64,000 bases of DNA, from positions 33,170,248 through 33,234,247 of the forward strand of contig NC_091298.1 of assembly GCF_038502225.1 (NCBI RefSeq), read 5' to 3'. Of this stretch, positions 13,416-24,088 are shown piece by piece. Position 1 is the first letter of the stretch, and each line of letters starts with the position of its first letter. A program made the position numbers and the translations under genes. This DNA is from Cherax quadricarinatus. Taxonomy: Eukaryota > Arthropoda > Malacostraca > Decapoda > Parastacidae. Below the pieces are notes generated by a model, which saw nothing but the letters and a program-made list of their open reading frames with translations, was not told the DNA's origin and searched no databases.

Positions 13416-13712
13416 TACTCGTCTAATTGTACTCACCTATTTGCGGTTGCAGGGGATGAGTCACTGTTCCTGGCCCTGCCTCATCGATGGTCGCCAGTAG
13501 GTCCACTCTCTTCCTGTTCCATGAGCTTTATCGTGTCTCCTCTTAAAACAATGTATGAATCCTGCCTCCACTGTATCACTCTCCAAATTGTTCCACTTTT
13601 TGACAACTCTATGAGTAAAGAAATGCTTCCTAACATCCCTGTGACTCATCTGAGTTTTCAACTTCCAGTTGTGACTCCTTGTTGCTGTGTCCTATATGTG
13701 AAACATTTTGTC

Positions 13713-13898
13713 ATAAGAACATAAGAAAGAAGGAACACTGCAACAGGCCTATTAACCCATGCGGAGCAGGTCCATGTCCCCCCCCAGGATTAGACCAATG
13801 ACCCACCCAGTCTGGTCATCCCCACTCAAGGATGGAGCACTGTACCAGACCCAGCAGCACAAGCTAGTCAGGTCCAACTCACACCCACCCACACCCAC
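13713..13898 (+). mobile_element. Nested short interspersed element (CATAAGAACATAAG family)
   Basis: The LINE sequence reads AAACATTTTGTC and then resumes at TGTCCTTATCCACCTTGTC. Between these lies about 186 bp beginning ATAAGAACATAAGAAAG and continuing with GAACACTGCAACAGG, a CAGGTCC block and C-rich sequence. The flanking TGTC could be a 4-bp target duplication, which is weak evidence alone. From memory this resembles a common decapod dispersed repeat, but I cannot verify that here. Confidence 0.6.
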
Positions 13899-14059
13899 TG
13901 TCCTTATCCACCTTGTCAATTCCTCTCAGCATTCTGTATGTCGTTATTATGTCCCCCCTTTCCTGTCTGTCCAGTGTCGTCAGGTTGAGTTCCCTTAATC
14001 TCTCATCATTGGATATACCCCTCAACTTCGGGACTAGTCTTGCAGACTTTTTCACTTTT

Positions 14060-14451
14060 GCACATGTGTCTAATTTATCAACATGTCGGTTCTCTGAACC
14101 ATTCATCTACAAACCTGTTAGACACTGCAACTTCTTGGGATCTTAATACTTAGGAATTCTTCGCTTGCCTAATTCTTGGGCACGACCTACTTCCACATTG
14201 AACAAATGTAACACCACCTATGACTGCTACACCTCTCCTGCCATACGGTTTATAAGCTGCTTCTCCGCTCATATGCCGTATTCTATTCAAGATTGATGGA
14301 CTGAACACATCGACTCAAGGTTGAGGGACTGATTACCTCATTCTCCTCCTGTTCTTCAAGTTTCTCCTAAGTATGGACTGATGAAGCCACTGTGTGGCGA
14401 AACGTTTCCTCAATAAAGATACGCAAGAGTTGCACATGTGTCTAATTTATC
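14060..14451 (+). mobile_element. Single unit of the 371-bp hammerhead-like family inserted in a LINE
   Basis: The insert interrupts the LINE between CACTTTT (14053-14059) and CACTTTT (14452-14458), a candidate 7-bp target duplication. It is one full unit plus a repeated end: GCACATGTGTCTAATTTATC occurs at 14060-14079 and again at 14432-14451. The internal sequence matches the 24-kb units throughout. The LINE frame reads on across the gap, so this is a clear transposition into an older LINE. No protein is encoded, so it depended on proteins supplied in trans. Confidence 0.8.
14367..14418 (+). ncRNA. Hammerhead-ribozyme-like core
   Basis: The core is CTGATGA at 14378-14384, one extra A, then stem II GCCAC / TGT / GTGGC at 14386-14398, then GAAA at 14399-14402 followed by CGTTT. 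Possible stem I pairs GGA with TCC across the core. The outer CTTT/AAAG helix of the 24-kb copies is weakened here because it reads CTAA. The match to C3-A9 and G12-A15.1 of hammerheads is direct. The extra A before stem II and the absence of a conventional stem III loop are departures, so activity is uncertain. Confidence 0.45.
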
Positions 14452-15058
14452 CACTTTTTCTAATTTCTTGACGTGCCTGACCAGGTGTGGGTGCCATACT
14501 AGTGCTGCATACTCCAGTATGGGCCTCACGTACACGGTGTACAGTGTATTTAATGACCTCTTACTCAGGTATCGAAGCGTTATGCTTAAGTTTGCAAGGT
14601 GCCCATTTGCTGCAGCAGTTATTTAGTTGATGTACCTCAGGAGATATGCTCGGTATTATACTCATCCCAAGATCCTATTCCTTGAGTGTGGTTTGTAGTC
14701 TTTGGCCCCCTAGCCTGTATTCCATCTGCTGTCTCCTTTGTCTTTCTCCAATCTTCATGACTTTTCACTTGGTGGGGTTAAACTCCAGGAGCCAATTGCT
14801 GGACAAGGCTTATAGCCTGTCCAGATCCTTTGTAGTACTATCTGATCCTCATCCGTTTGAATTCGTCACATTAACCTCACATTGTTTGCAAACAGGGACA
14901 CCTTTGAAGCTATCCTTCCGTTATGTCATTCATATATACCAGAAACAACAACGGTTCAAGAACTGACCTGCGTGGAATCTCGCTCGTTACAGGCACCCAC
15001 TCTGACGCCTCGTCACGCACCGTCACTTGTCGTTTCCTTCCTGTCAGGTATTCTCTGA

Positions 15059-15061
<3 letters not shown>

Positions 15062-15109
<48 letters not shown>
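15062..15109. repeat. (GT)n microsatellite
   Basis: A GT tract lies at the junction between the RT part of one LINE fragment and the 3' end of the next, both on the minus strand. It matches the (CA)n tail arrangement seen at the other LINE 3' ends. Confidence 0.9.
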
Positions 15110-15110
<1 letters not shown>

Positions 15111-16034
15111 TTGGAGTGAATGTGATAATGTAAATGTGTTAGCGTGTATGTGTACTCATCTATTTGTACTTACCTGTTTGTGGTTGCACGGGTCGATTGA
15201 CAGCTCCTGGCCCAGTTTCTTCTGTGGTCGTTAATAGGTCCACTCTTTCCCTACTCCAAGAGCTTTATCGTACCTCATGTTTGGATCATGCCTCCGCTGC
15301 ATCACTCACCAGATTGTTCCACTTCCAGACAACTCTAAACTGAAGAAATACTTCCTAACATATCTAGGACTCATCTGCGTTTTCAATTTCCAGATTTGTC
15401 CCCTTGTTCGTGTGTTCCATCTCTGAAACATTCTGTCCCTATCCACTTTGTCAAATTTCCCTCAGCATTTTATACATCATTAACATGTCCCTCCTTGATT
15501 GCAGTTTTGTCAGGTTGTTTTCCCTTTACATCCCCGTGACTTATCCGAGTTTTCATCTTCCTGTTGTGAATCCTTGTTGCTGTGTTCAATCTCTAAAACA
15601 TTCTGTCCCTATCCACTTTGTCAATTCCTCTCAGTATTTTTATGTCGTTTAATGTCCCCCCCCCCTATCCCTCCTGTCCACCAGTGTCGTCAGGTTGATT
15701 TCCCTTTATCTCTCCTCGTAGGACATACCCATAGCTCTGGAACTAGTCTTTTTGCAAACTTTTGCACTTTCTTGAATTTCTTAGCGTGTTCGACCTGGTG
15801 TGCGTTCCATACTGGTAACGGTGTAGTGTTGTGAATGACTCCTTACTTAGATGTCGGAATGTATTTCTTAGTTTTGCAAGGCTCCTACATGCTGCAGTTA
15901 TTTGATATACACCTCAGGGGATGTGCTCTGTATGATGCTCACCCCAAGATCCTTTACTTTGTGTGAAGCTTGCAGCCTTTGGCCCCCGAGCCTGCGGTCT
16001 TTGACCTTCCCCAATCTTCCTGACTTTGCACTTG
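15110..16034 (-). mobile_element. CR1/Jockey-type LINE fragment, 5'-truncated, with an internal duplication
   Basis: The 3' end carries the family motif (TACTCATCTATTTGTACTTAC, GGTTGCA). Minus-strand protein matches reach the segment RRLGGQRLQ...KDLGVSI at about 15900-16030, where homology stops. Between about 15400 and 15640 the segment containing AACATTCTGTCCCTATCCAC appears twice (near 15428 and 15596), showing a partial tandem duplication inside the copy. All frames are broken. Confidence 0.8.
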
Positions 16035-16545
16035 AAAAATATAAACGTATCGCCCTTTCTGCTTCAGAGTATGGCAAGTAGGTGTCGGCCAACGTAGAGG
16101 CACAGGTGTAGTCCCATGCAATCTGCTTACCATCCTTCCAGGGTAGTATGTTTACACTATTTTGACCCATTTGGTATCTGTCAGACCTCAGTACTTGAGG
16201 TTCCCGTTTTGCCGGGCAACGGGCTGTGGCGAGACTTCTCTTGATGACGTCGTTAACCTCCTCATGTCCGGCATACTTCCCTTCTGATGTATGACAGACG
16301 AGACCATGTAGTCTAAACTCATCAGCTGACGCGGTGCCGCAAATGCACCTATGTTCGGTGAGTATGAGGGAGGCTAGGCGAAGAACTATACCAATCTGAA
16401 TAGCCTGTGGGTCGATTCGAGTACCCAGGGAGAAACTGAGAGCAGCTGAAATTAAATCTTCTGAACGTGGTCCCTTCATCGCTAGGAAACGAGCTTTGTC
16501 CTTTCTAGATGCGTTGTTGAGCATTGTGCTGGAATTTTTTTCCAC
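15898..16545 (-). CDS. Open frame fusing the ends of two different retroelements
   Basis: A 215-codon minus-strand frame starts in the C-terminal region of the 16-18 kb RT element (SLGTRIDPQAIQIG, then WDYTCASTLADTYL). Without a stop it continues into KVKDRRLGGQRLQ and KDLGVSI, which belong to the CR1/Jockey-type LINE ending at 16034. The join is in frame and lies near 16034. The open frame is real, but it is probably an accident of insertion; nothing shows that it is expressed. Confidence 0.5.
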   Translation of the reverse strand: MEKNSSTMLNNASRKDKARFLAMKGPRSEDLISAALSFSLGTRIDPQAIQIGIVLRLASLILTEHRCICGTASADEFRLHGLVCHTSEGKYAGHEEVNDVIKRSLATARCPAKREPQVLRSDRYQMGQNSVNILPWKDGKQIAWDYTCASTLADTYLPYSEAERAIRLYFSSAKSGRLGKVKDRRLGGQRLQASHKVKDLGVSIIQSTSPEVYIK

Positions 16546-18262
16546 AATTGGTTTGTTCCAGTGCGTGGCTGCTTAGATGAACTTTGGGTCGTGAGCTCCT
16601 ACAACACTTCTCAGGGATTCAGGGACAATCTTCTTTACATGTTCACTGGTAGCCAAACACGAAGACAGAAATGCACGTAAAGCTACGTGCGTTGCGTTGC
16701 GCACCCTTATGTGTACTAGTCGCACTTGAAGAGTTGCTTGATCCCATTGGTGATCTTCCAGTGATAGAGTCGAGGCCTTCCTAAAGATAGATCTCAGGAG
16801 TGCTTCACATTCACTGAATGTGAGGTTGTCAAATGAGGGTGCTCACCTCAAGAAGTTAGTCTTAGCAGAATTAGACACCTTGTGAGAAGATACAGTGCAT
16901 CATAGGCATCCAGATTACTTATTCATTTTTCGATCCTTTTCAGGTCATTCAATCCTTGAGGACTGTGCCGATGGCTTGATGAGCCAGCGGTGCTCCTAAT
17001 AGGATGCTCTTGGACGGGGTGGTACTTGAGGCTTCAGGAAGGACTGTTCGCACAGCTGCAATTATTTCCTTGTTTGTGATGATTTCACACTTGGAGGGAC
17101 TGAGAATGAGTCGTAAGGCCTTTTCCCTGTGACTTCACCAGTTGTAGGTCCTCTAGCAGGGAATCTTCCTTACCTGCCACAGTGCCATCATCCAGATACC
17201 AGATACTGAGTTCGCTGAGCAAGCTGGTAGTTCCCTTACCCCCATGCAGAAGATAAATGGAGTGAGAGGGGTCACCCTGCTGAACCCCCTCTGATAAGGG
17301 GATTTCATGCTCACCAAATAAAAGAATTGAAATTTTGCTGTAGCCGGCTGAAATGGAAAAAGACTGGGGAACTGCACTCTGACAGCTGGCAAGATTACAT
17401 CTCTTTTCATCATGTTAAAGGCATTCCTAAAGTCTAGTTTAACCAAGTCCATGTCTTCTGCTAAGTCCCTGATGTAAGCCCTTACTGTATGAGCTGCTGC
17501 TTCACTGCTCTGAGAGACCCCAAAGCCCAATTAATTTGGCTGGAGTGAACTGGCGGATTCTGTGCGAACATGTCTTACTGTAGCTTCGGCAACGAGACAG
17601 CGAAGAGTGTTACCAACAGCAATGGGTCTGATTCTCCCATCCTTCTTCAAAGCGCATAACGAGGCTCCCCAAAAAAGTTTAATTTCTTCAATAATTCGTC
17701 CCTCCTGGCAGTTGTTGGCGAAGGTTAACTCAGAAAGTAGAATTGATTCAGCTGTTCCAAGCACCAGATTTACCATCTCTTTGATGTGTTGTGCTACCTC
17801 CGGCAGATCCTGCTGGAAATAACACTATTGCTTTATAAACTTCTGATTCAGTCAAAATTAACTGTCCAGTGATGGGATCATTATCAGGGTTGTTAATAAT
17901 ACTGGTCTTCCTGGTTGGGAGCTTGTCTGTTAGTGCCTGAGCTCTGGCCTCATCTTTGGGAGCAACTGTGTCGTCACTTGTCATTCTAATTGCTTCCACT
18001 TTTTTGCCTTCAGTTTTTTGCTAACCTGTACACAGGTTTTCTCATTTTCACTGGAAGTTTCTTCGGTCTGCCTCGGTGATTTTTGCGATGATGGGGCAGA
18101 GGGATACAATTGTCTGTTCTTGGGTAGTTACGCACTGCTGTGATGACTAATGTGGTTAGCAATTTGCCGCATCTTGCAGGAACTGCTAGACAGACGTTGC
18201 CAAATAGGAGCAGGTTGCGCCAAGCCTTAATGGTGCCCAGGGCTTCTAAGTTGATGGAACCT
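16035..18262 (-). pseudogene. Non-LTR RT element with endonuclease-like C-terminus, clade not assigned, broken
   Basis: The minus-strand pieces in order are: an N-terminal segment near 18000-18262; ALKKDGRIRPIAVGNTLR (17531-17776), an RT fingers motif; VKLDFRNAFNMMKRDVIL (17153-17530), the first catalytic aspartate region; then GFSRVTPLTPFIFCMG, a damaged form of the GxxQGDPL motif. The last piece (to 16035) has a Cys/His cluster (CICG...HGLVC) and EP...LPWKDGKQIAWDYTC, which resembles a restriction-like endonuclease fold. Several frameshifts and stops make it inactive. It differs clearly from the CR1-type LINEs next to it. I cannot name the clade from sequence alone. Confidence 0.65.
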
Positions 18263-18264
18263 CC

Positions 18265-19700
18265 ATTTTCCTGGTTTAGAATGCAATTTCAATAAAACAA
18301 TACAACTACTGAAAGGCAAAGATGAAATAATTAAAAAAATTACTTCCACTGATCCTTCTTTGCCCTATATGTATGGATTAATAAAAACGTCCAAACCAGA
18401 TAATCCAGTTAGACCAATTAATAGGTTCATAGGTTCAGTTTTTTATATGTTATCTAAATGGCTTGTTGATAATTTGAGCCCTATTTTTGGAAAAATTTCT
18501 AACTTTAATGTTAAAAATAACATAGACTTAGTGAATAAATTAAGCACCTTGATTGACTTAAATGACTTCAACATGGTTAGTTTTGATTTTTCTTCCTTGT
18601 TTACAAAAGTTCCAGTTGATGAATTATTAAGTTTCTTATCTGAAAAACATGTTAATTACGATTTAACATTGCCAGTTCCTACTATCATTAAACTTATTAA
18701 ACTTTGCACTGTTGATGCAAAATTTGTATTTAATGATGAATTTTACACTCAGAAGTTTGGTATGGCAATGGGAAATCCTCCTTCATCTGTTCTTAGTAAC
18801 TTATACATGAAATTTTTTGAAACATGACTGCTTAATACAATCCTTCCTAACAGAGCTAAATGATTTAGATATGTTGATATTTTGTGTCTTATGCCCAAGA
18901 ATGTAGATATAAACCATTTCCTTGTTAAATTAAATAGCTTAGCCCATTCTATAAACTTTACTGTTGAGTTCGAAGCAAATAACTCATTGCCTTTTCTAGA
19001 TGTTTTAATTATTAAGAGTAACAATGACTTTAAATTTAAAATTTACAGAAAACCTACAAATAACTGGTCCTATGTACACTGTTATTCTTCACATCAAGAT
19101 CGAGTTAAACTGTTGGTTTCCTCATCAATGTTTTTTCAGAGCTTCACGTATTTGTAGCCAAGAGTTCATAGATGAAGAAATATCCAAAATTTATGAAATA
19201 ACTAATGTTCTAAAATATCCAAGAAACGTAATTGATAAATCTTTTAAAATTGCTAGAAATACTTTTTACAATCCAAAAAGGGACAACCAACCGTATTTAA
19301 TTAAAAATACATTGGTTCTCCCTTACCATGAAAACTTGGCTGATGTGCCTTCTCTTCTTAAGACCTTTAATATCAAAATTGTATTTAAAAATCATGATAC
19401 GGTAAAAAAAAAACTTTTAAGAATTCCGCCCAAAATGCTGACGGATGTGCATAAGATTCCCCGTAAATTTTGCGATAAAGTTTATTACGCTCAAACTGGT
19501 AAAGGTCTCGAACTAAGGTTGAAACAACATAAATATAGCATTAGAACTGGACAAGAAAGTTGTATCAAAGAAATCCATGGTCGACAGGAATATAATCTTA
19601 TCATGTTTCATAAAAAGCAGTTTTGAAAATAATATATTTCCTTTGGTTTATATAAATTGGATTCATTTATATTTAATAAAATTTGGGAAGAATTTAATGA
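18265..19700 (+). pseudogene. Penelope-like element, RT plus GIY-YIG endonuclease, broken
   Basis: The frame enters 5'-truncated near 18310 (KDEIIKKITSTDPSLP) and passes through LIKTSKPDNPVRPI and VSFDFSSLFTKVP. It then reaches FGMAMGNPPSSVLSNLYM and a stop at about 18825. After a frame change come RYVD-I-LCLMPKN, FTVEFEANNSLPFLDVLI and KIYRKPTNNW, then a further shift near 19130. The last piece contains KIPRKFCDKVYYAQTGKGL and RLKQHKYSI, a GIY-YIG-type nuclease typical of Penelope-like elements. The catalytic YVDD is changed to YVDI, so the RT would be dead even apart from the stops. The strand is opposite to the neighbouring LINEs. Confidence 0.85.
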
Positions 19701-19885
19701 TACATTAGACAAGTAATAAATCTTAATTCATGGGTAGAGTATTAGGTGGGTTCCACAGAGTTGGGTGTCGTCACGCGTGTGTAAGGTGTTGCTTTGTTGT
19801 GGTCACGTGACGGTGAGGTGTAGTCTTGACCCTTTATATGCCTTTGATGTTTTGTTTATTATATCTATATCTATGTCTATATATC

Positions 19886-19961
<76 letters not shown>
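19886..19961. repeat. (TA)n microsatellite
   Basis: An almost pure TA tract sits directly between the Penelope relic's flank and a diverged MITE end. Confidence 0.95.
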
Positions 19962-19963
<2 letters not shown>

Positions 19964-20196
19964 AGTGAACTGACCTTGGATATACGTAGCAGTATTTAGG
20001 TAAAAAGAATGATTTAATTTAAGTTAGGTTAGGTGAGTTTCTAAGTGAGTTTTTGTCAAAAAATAAAAAAATAAATAAAAATCTTTATATCATTGTCAAT
20101 GAAAAGATGGTCTTACTTTGTGCAAAAGACTTTTGGGAAAGTTTAATTTTTAATAGAGTTCGGCCTATTCGGCAAGTTCAGTACGATCTATATATC
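19962..20196. mobile_element. Diverged MITE-like relic beside (TA)n
   Basis: Landmarks shared with the 392-bp elements at 29-31 kb include TTAGGTTAGGTGAGTTTCTAAG, TTTAATTTTTAATAGAGTTC and GCCTATTCGGCAAGTTC near the right end. It lies against the TA array at 19886-19961, as the intact copies do. The terminal inverted repeats are eroded. Confidence 0.5.
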
Positions 20197-21905
20197 GGGC
20201 ACATAACCTCATGAAGTATGATTTATTTAACGGTTTCTATTATAATCAATTGCAACTACAACAGGTTGGCATCTGCTGCTAATATTAATTGCTAAAGTTA
20301 AGTCTTTAATTTCCCAAGTTTAGACCTAATAATGTGTATTTTAGACATAAAATTTGAAATGCAACTATTTGTTGCAGGAAACACTGCAACATATAATCAA
20401 CATTAGTACCCAACCTCCAAAACCTTAGTTTAGTAAAACTAATAACATCCAGATTGATCTAGCACACCTTGCTGGCTGACGTGATGGAAAGTTTTCGTAA
20501 ATAACCAAACTGACATTGACCAAGCGTCCTGTGAGGTCACAGCATCACAACACTGTAGCCACTGCATCCAAGCATTATTTAAATTATCGGCTGATGACCG
20601 CAGCATGCAGTGTCATCTGTTATTCGACGTTGATGGTAGCAACATATAGTGTCACCTTTGTATTGTGTTTAAATGGGATCAGCATGCAATGTCTGTCGTC
20701 GTGGCTAACAGATGCACGAGGCAACTGGAGACTCGTTATTTGTGTTACTTTTCTAATGGTGGTAAGAAGCAATATCAACATCCTCACTCGTGTGTAGAGG
20801 CTTATAGTGGAATCATGCAGCAACAACCTCGTTACCTGTGTTAAGAAGCTGACAGTGGCAGCATGCTAAAGTAGCACACAAAAATGAAAGTGTTGCTTGC
20901 AACTGCTCAACTCGGAAAGAGTTAAACAGTCAGTTTCCCTTAGTTTTCAAACTACTTTCGTTGGTAACCTCTACGTACTCTGCAGTTTCGTTATATTTGA
21001 TAAGGTGATAACCTTAAACTATTGACACGTTCTTGTAGATTGTGACATATTCTCCAAGATGGACCTAAAGAAAGTTGTGCATAATGTTCTAGAAAATCTT
21101 CACTAGGATTCCTGAGAGCAGATTTAAATGATCTTTAAAAGGAGCAGAGCCTTGATACTTCTTGAAATGCTCTTTATTAATGAATTCAGAGACTCCTTCC
21201 TTTTCCATGGATACAGTTTGATTACATCTAAACTCTAGTTATAGCTTTTCCTAGTAAGAAAAATTGAATTTCACATATACCTCTAAAAATATCCAGTTAT
21301 ATTCTTCTGTTAATTTTCCTTGTATGATGCTACCCATAAAATATTTTTTTATCATCTTGTCTGCTGAGTCAAACTCCACAGTTTGTTTTCTGGGTAAGGT
21401 CTTCTCACTGATTTTTCTTTTCTCATTGGTATGTATTTGTCAGTGTTCGGTTCAATTAGCTGCAGTCCTTTCACTCTCACTGCCTTTTCAAATCATCTGG
21501 CAGCTTTTCATGTCCTCTCTTATTGTTAATTGTCTGTCGTGAGTCATATCCAAGAAAAACAAAGTGTATAAAAACAGCCAGTTCTGCTGGAAGTTATGTA
21601 CTATGTAATTGAGGTCTTCAGGGAAGTCATATTTTCTTTAAAAATTTAAGTCTATCTGGATGTTATGTCGTGTATTATTTGTATAAGACATCCCAGGTCT
21701 GTTGGAAGTAAAGTACAGTGTAAGAAATTCCTGTCCTTCTGAAAATCTCATTTCGAAAAAAAATCAGTACTGTTAGATGTCATATTCTGAGTAATAAACA
21801 CCTGCTCTACTGTAATTCATTTCCTCACTATGAAACATCTGTCCTGTTGGACGTTGGGTATGAAATTCTCTTTCTACTCAAAATATTCAGGACCAAAAAA
21901 AAAGA
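20197..21905. other. Anonymous AT-rich DNA
   Basis: I see no gene or named repeat. Frames of 90 codons near 20516 and 21264 lack any domain and have the look of chance openings. Confidence 0.55.
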
Positions 21906-21995
21906 CACAAAGCGGAGGTAATAAGGAAAAGTCCACACAAAACGAAGGTAATAAGGAAACGGCCACATAAAGCGGAGATAATAAGGAAATGATGT
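21906..21995. repeat. Three-copy tandem repeat, 30-bp unit
   Basis: The block GGTAATAAGGAAA / GATAATAAGGAAA recurs at 21917, 21947 and 21977, exactly 30 bp apart, each after an AAAGCGGA or AAACGAA variant. Confidence 0.85.
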
Positions 21996-22487
21996 AAAGA
22001 TCAAAGTGCAGAGCCTGATTCCAGTTAATAAATACAGAAATATAATATAAAGCTTCCATAACATTGGAAATCGTTGCTGTCCTTTTCCGTGATCTTGAAA
22101 ATGGTAACGTTTATTCATTGGTAATAAGGGTAACGGCGTCGGTACTAAGCATCAAAATGTTTGAACTCTGTCTTTAATGAGTAAAAAATAATCGCCAAAT
22201 GATCAACTAAGGTAATGTTTTTGTTTACTGGATGAAGAGATACATCAGCATTCATAAAAGCCGTTATACTAATTGCTCAGAGATACATAAACGGTTATAA
22301 GAGTCAGTTATTTAAATATGGATTATAGGTTCTTATTGTGTTCACAAAGTCAGTATTGTAGCCTTTCCCAAGCACGTTAATGGAGGTCGTAAAGTCTGCT
22401 GTTATGACCAGGGAGGGACAATGGCCACTATGAACTAACCACAGTAAAACCATCATGATTATTCAATATTTTGTGTCCTTTGAACAT
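21996..22487. other. Anonymous DNA
   Basis: Nothing supportable seen. Confidence 0.5.
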
Positions 22488-22640
22488 TATGTTGTAGCTT
22501 AATGGTAGAGAACTTGACTCATAAGTAAAGGAACTCTAGGTCGATTTCCATGTGAAGTACGACATATTAGCAAGTTTCATCAGCAAGTTCCTGTTCATCT
22601 AGCGGTAAATAAATATACGAGATTTGGCCAAGTGTTGTGG
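22488..22640 (+). repeat. tRNA-derived SINE (family B), tRNA-Met-like head
   Basis: GTAGCTTAATGGTAGAG (about 22495) is an excellent box A. TTGACTCATAAG gives an apparent CAT anticodon loop, and AGGTCGATTTCC (about 22540) is a box B with one or two changes. Downstream GTTCATCTAGCGGTAAATA continues the element body. The intact A and B spacing suggests a tRNA-like Pol III promoter, but the acceptor stem is not preserved, so this is a SINE head or tRNA pseudogene and not a functional tRNA. Confidence 0.6.
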
Positions 22641-22911
22641 GTTACTACCTATGGGTTGGAAAGGTATTTAAGGGAGAGTTGGGCTTTGAGATAAGTTTAT
22701 TTAGAGTATTTCCTCTTTATCTGCAAATTTAACAGTGTACTAATGCAGACATTTATTACTGAAGGTTTAAAAGCCTTGCATTTCAGGTTCAAATAAGAAT
22801 TTGTTGATGAAACATAAAATAAAGAGTGATTTGACTATATGTATTGCAATAACCCTTTGAGAAAGCGCAAGCGAAATCAGTGTTAGAATATCCAGGATGG
22901 CATCTACGTGC

Positions 22912-22964
22912 TACTGTCCTACGTGCGCGTCAGTGGTATACACTGACGCGCACGTAGGACAGTA
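22912..22964. repeat. Perfect 24-bp inverted repeat, 5-bp loop
   Basis: The left arm TACTGTCCTACGTGCGCGTC plus AGTG (22912-22935) is followed by GTATA and its exact complement (22941-22964). The arms are GC-rich in AT-rich surroundings. A fragment of the same sequence (CCACTGACGCACATGT) occurs near 10418. It is probably the tip of a small fold-back transposon. Confidence 0.9.
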
Positions 22965-23324
22965 ATCTACAGAATCCTTATCACACAGACTTGAGGTATG
23001 TTCTGGTGCCTTGCCATGCCATACAACACTGTGCAAACTACTGTCATTCACTGTTCAATCGGCCGCTGCAAAACTTGAGCCTCTGATTCTTGAAAGATTC
23101 GAAGAATTGCTCACGTTCAGCTTCAGAAAAATCGTTTTACGACCAACACAGATATTTATACACTGAAACGTCCTTTAAAATTACGACGCTATTGTCTCCT
23201 CTCCTTCACCTCACTGTCACCTGCAATCATGGGAGGACGCTGTCACATGCAGTCTCGAAAAATTAAGGTTCTAGCCATTTTTGAAGGTCAAGATTGGCTA
23301 AGAGTAATTCAAAACAGGAGGCTT

Positions 23325-23603
23325 TATGAATGAAGAGTAAACCATAAAACAGGTGGGGTTTGAAGCTCTGGTGAATGAATCGTAAAACTCCAGGCCAGTG
23401 TGTTAGCCACTGGACCAGCTGTCTACAGTATATATATCCAACTAGGTACATTTCTGTACAGAATAGGGAGGTTAGCATGGGTTCCACTAGGGCCCATGCT
23501 AATGCATTGATTTTATGACTCACTCGCCATGGGTTCAAACCCCACCCGTCTCATGCTTTGTTTACAATCGTATTATTACGACTTATTGAGTCTTTAATGA
23601 AGA
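23325..23603. repeat. SINE family A, inverted partial pair
   Basis: A minus-oriented copy (23325-23478) contains GTTAGCCACTGGACCAGCT (box A complement) and the CCAACTAGGTACATTTCT body. It is followed by a plus-oriented tail (about 23480-23603) with CATGGGTTCAAACCCCACCC (box B) and TTTACAATCGTATTATTACG. The arrangement resembles the better preserved pair at 27447-28020. Confidence 0.65.
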
Positions 23604-24036
23604 ATATTTGTCATTTTTTCTTCTTGCTTTATGTTTATCCCACATACTGGCAAGACTAGCAATTAAGGCTATGAAATTTCTATAATGCGAGTTGTCTTGT
23701 AACACAAATCTATCACTGAATGAATCCCCAGAAGCGCACAAGTCCCTTACCTATATCTGCAAATACTGTAGAAAGTTCAGAGACTCGGTTCACTTATTGT
23801 CTAGGAGGTAAGAGGAATGACCAATCATGAAAAAGTAAATTATTATGTAAAATTTAATTTTTCATAAAAAAAAGAAAACAAAAGAGTCTAGATATAAAAA
23901 AGTCCCTCTACAACAACCATTGTAAGAGGGAAATTATGCAAAAACACGTTTATTTTAACTTGATTTCAAGGTAAAAGGCACTATTCACTAGACGTTATAA
24001 ATTGATAAATTAGACACATGTGCAACTCTTGGGTAT

Positions 24037-24088
24037 CTTTATTGAGGAAACGTTTCGCCACACAGTGGCTTCATCAGTCCATACAAAG
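24037..24088 (-). ncRNA. Hammerhead-ribozyme-like core (minus strand)
   Basis: This is the reverse complement of the module at 24601-24652, with CTGATGA as TCATCAG at 24071-24077 and GAAACG as CGTTTC at 24051-24056. All core bases, stem II and the CTTT/AAAG outer helix are the same as in the plus-strand copies. Confidence 0.5.

Larger units (their letters stand above)
13322..15061 (-). mobile_element. CR1/Jockey-type LINE fragment, 3' portion, with nested insertions
   Basis: Read on the minus strand, this fragment matches the C-terminal RT region and 3' UTR of the copies at 57.7 and 62.3 kb, including VRKHFF.HRVV.KWN (13461-13661) and the RT-side segments at 14.46-15.05 kb. Stops and frameshifts break the frame. 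The 3' end is the conserved TACTCACCTA / GGTTGCAGG motif (plus-strand reading) and runs into (GT)n at 13328-13412. Two elements are nested inside it, at 13713-13898 and 14060-14451. Confidence 0.85.

Noticed and set aside
20015..20035. Arthropod telomere repeat (TTAGG)n
   Set aside because: Only two adjacent copies occur, inside a MITE relic shared with other loci.
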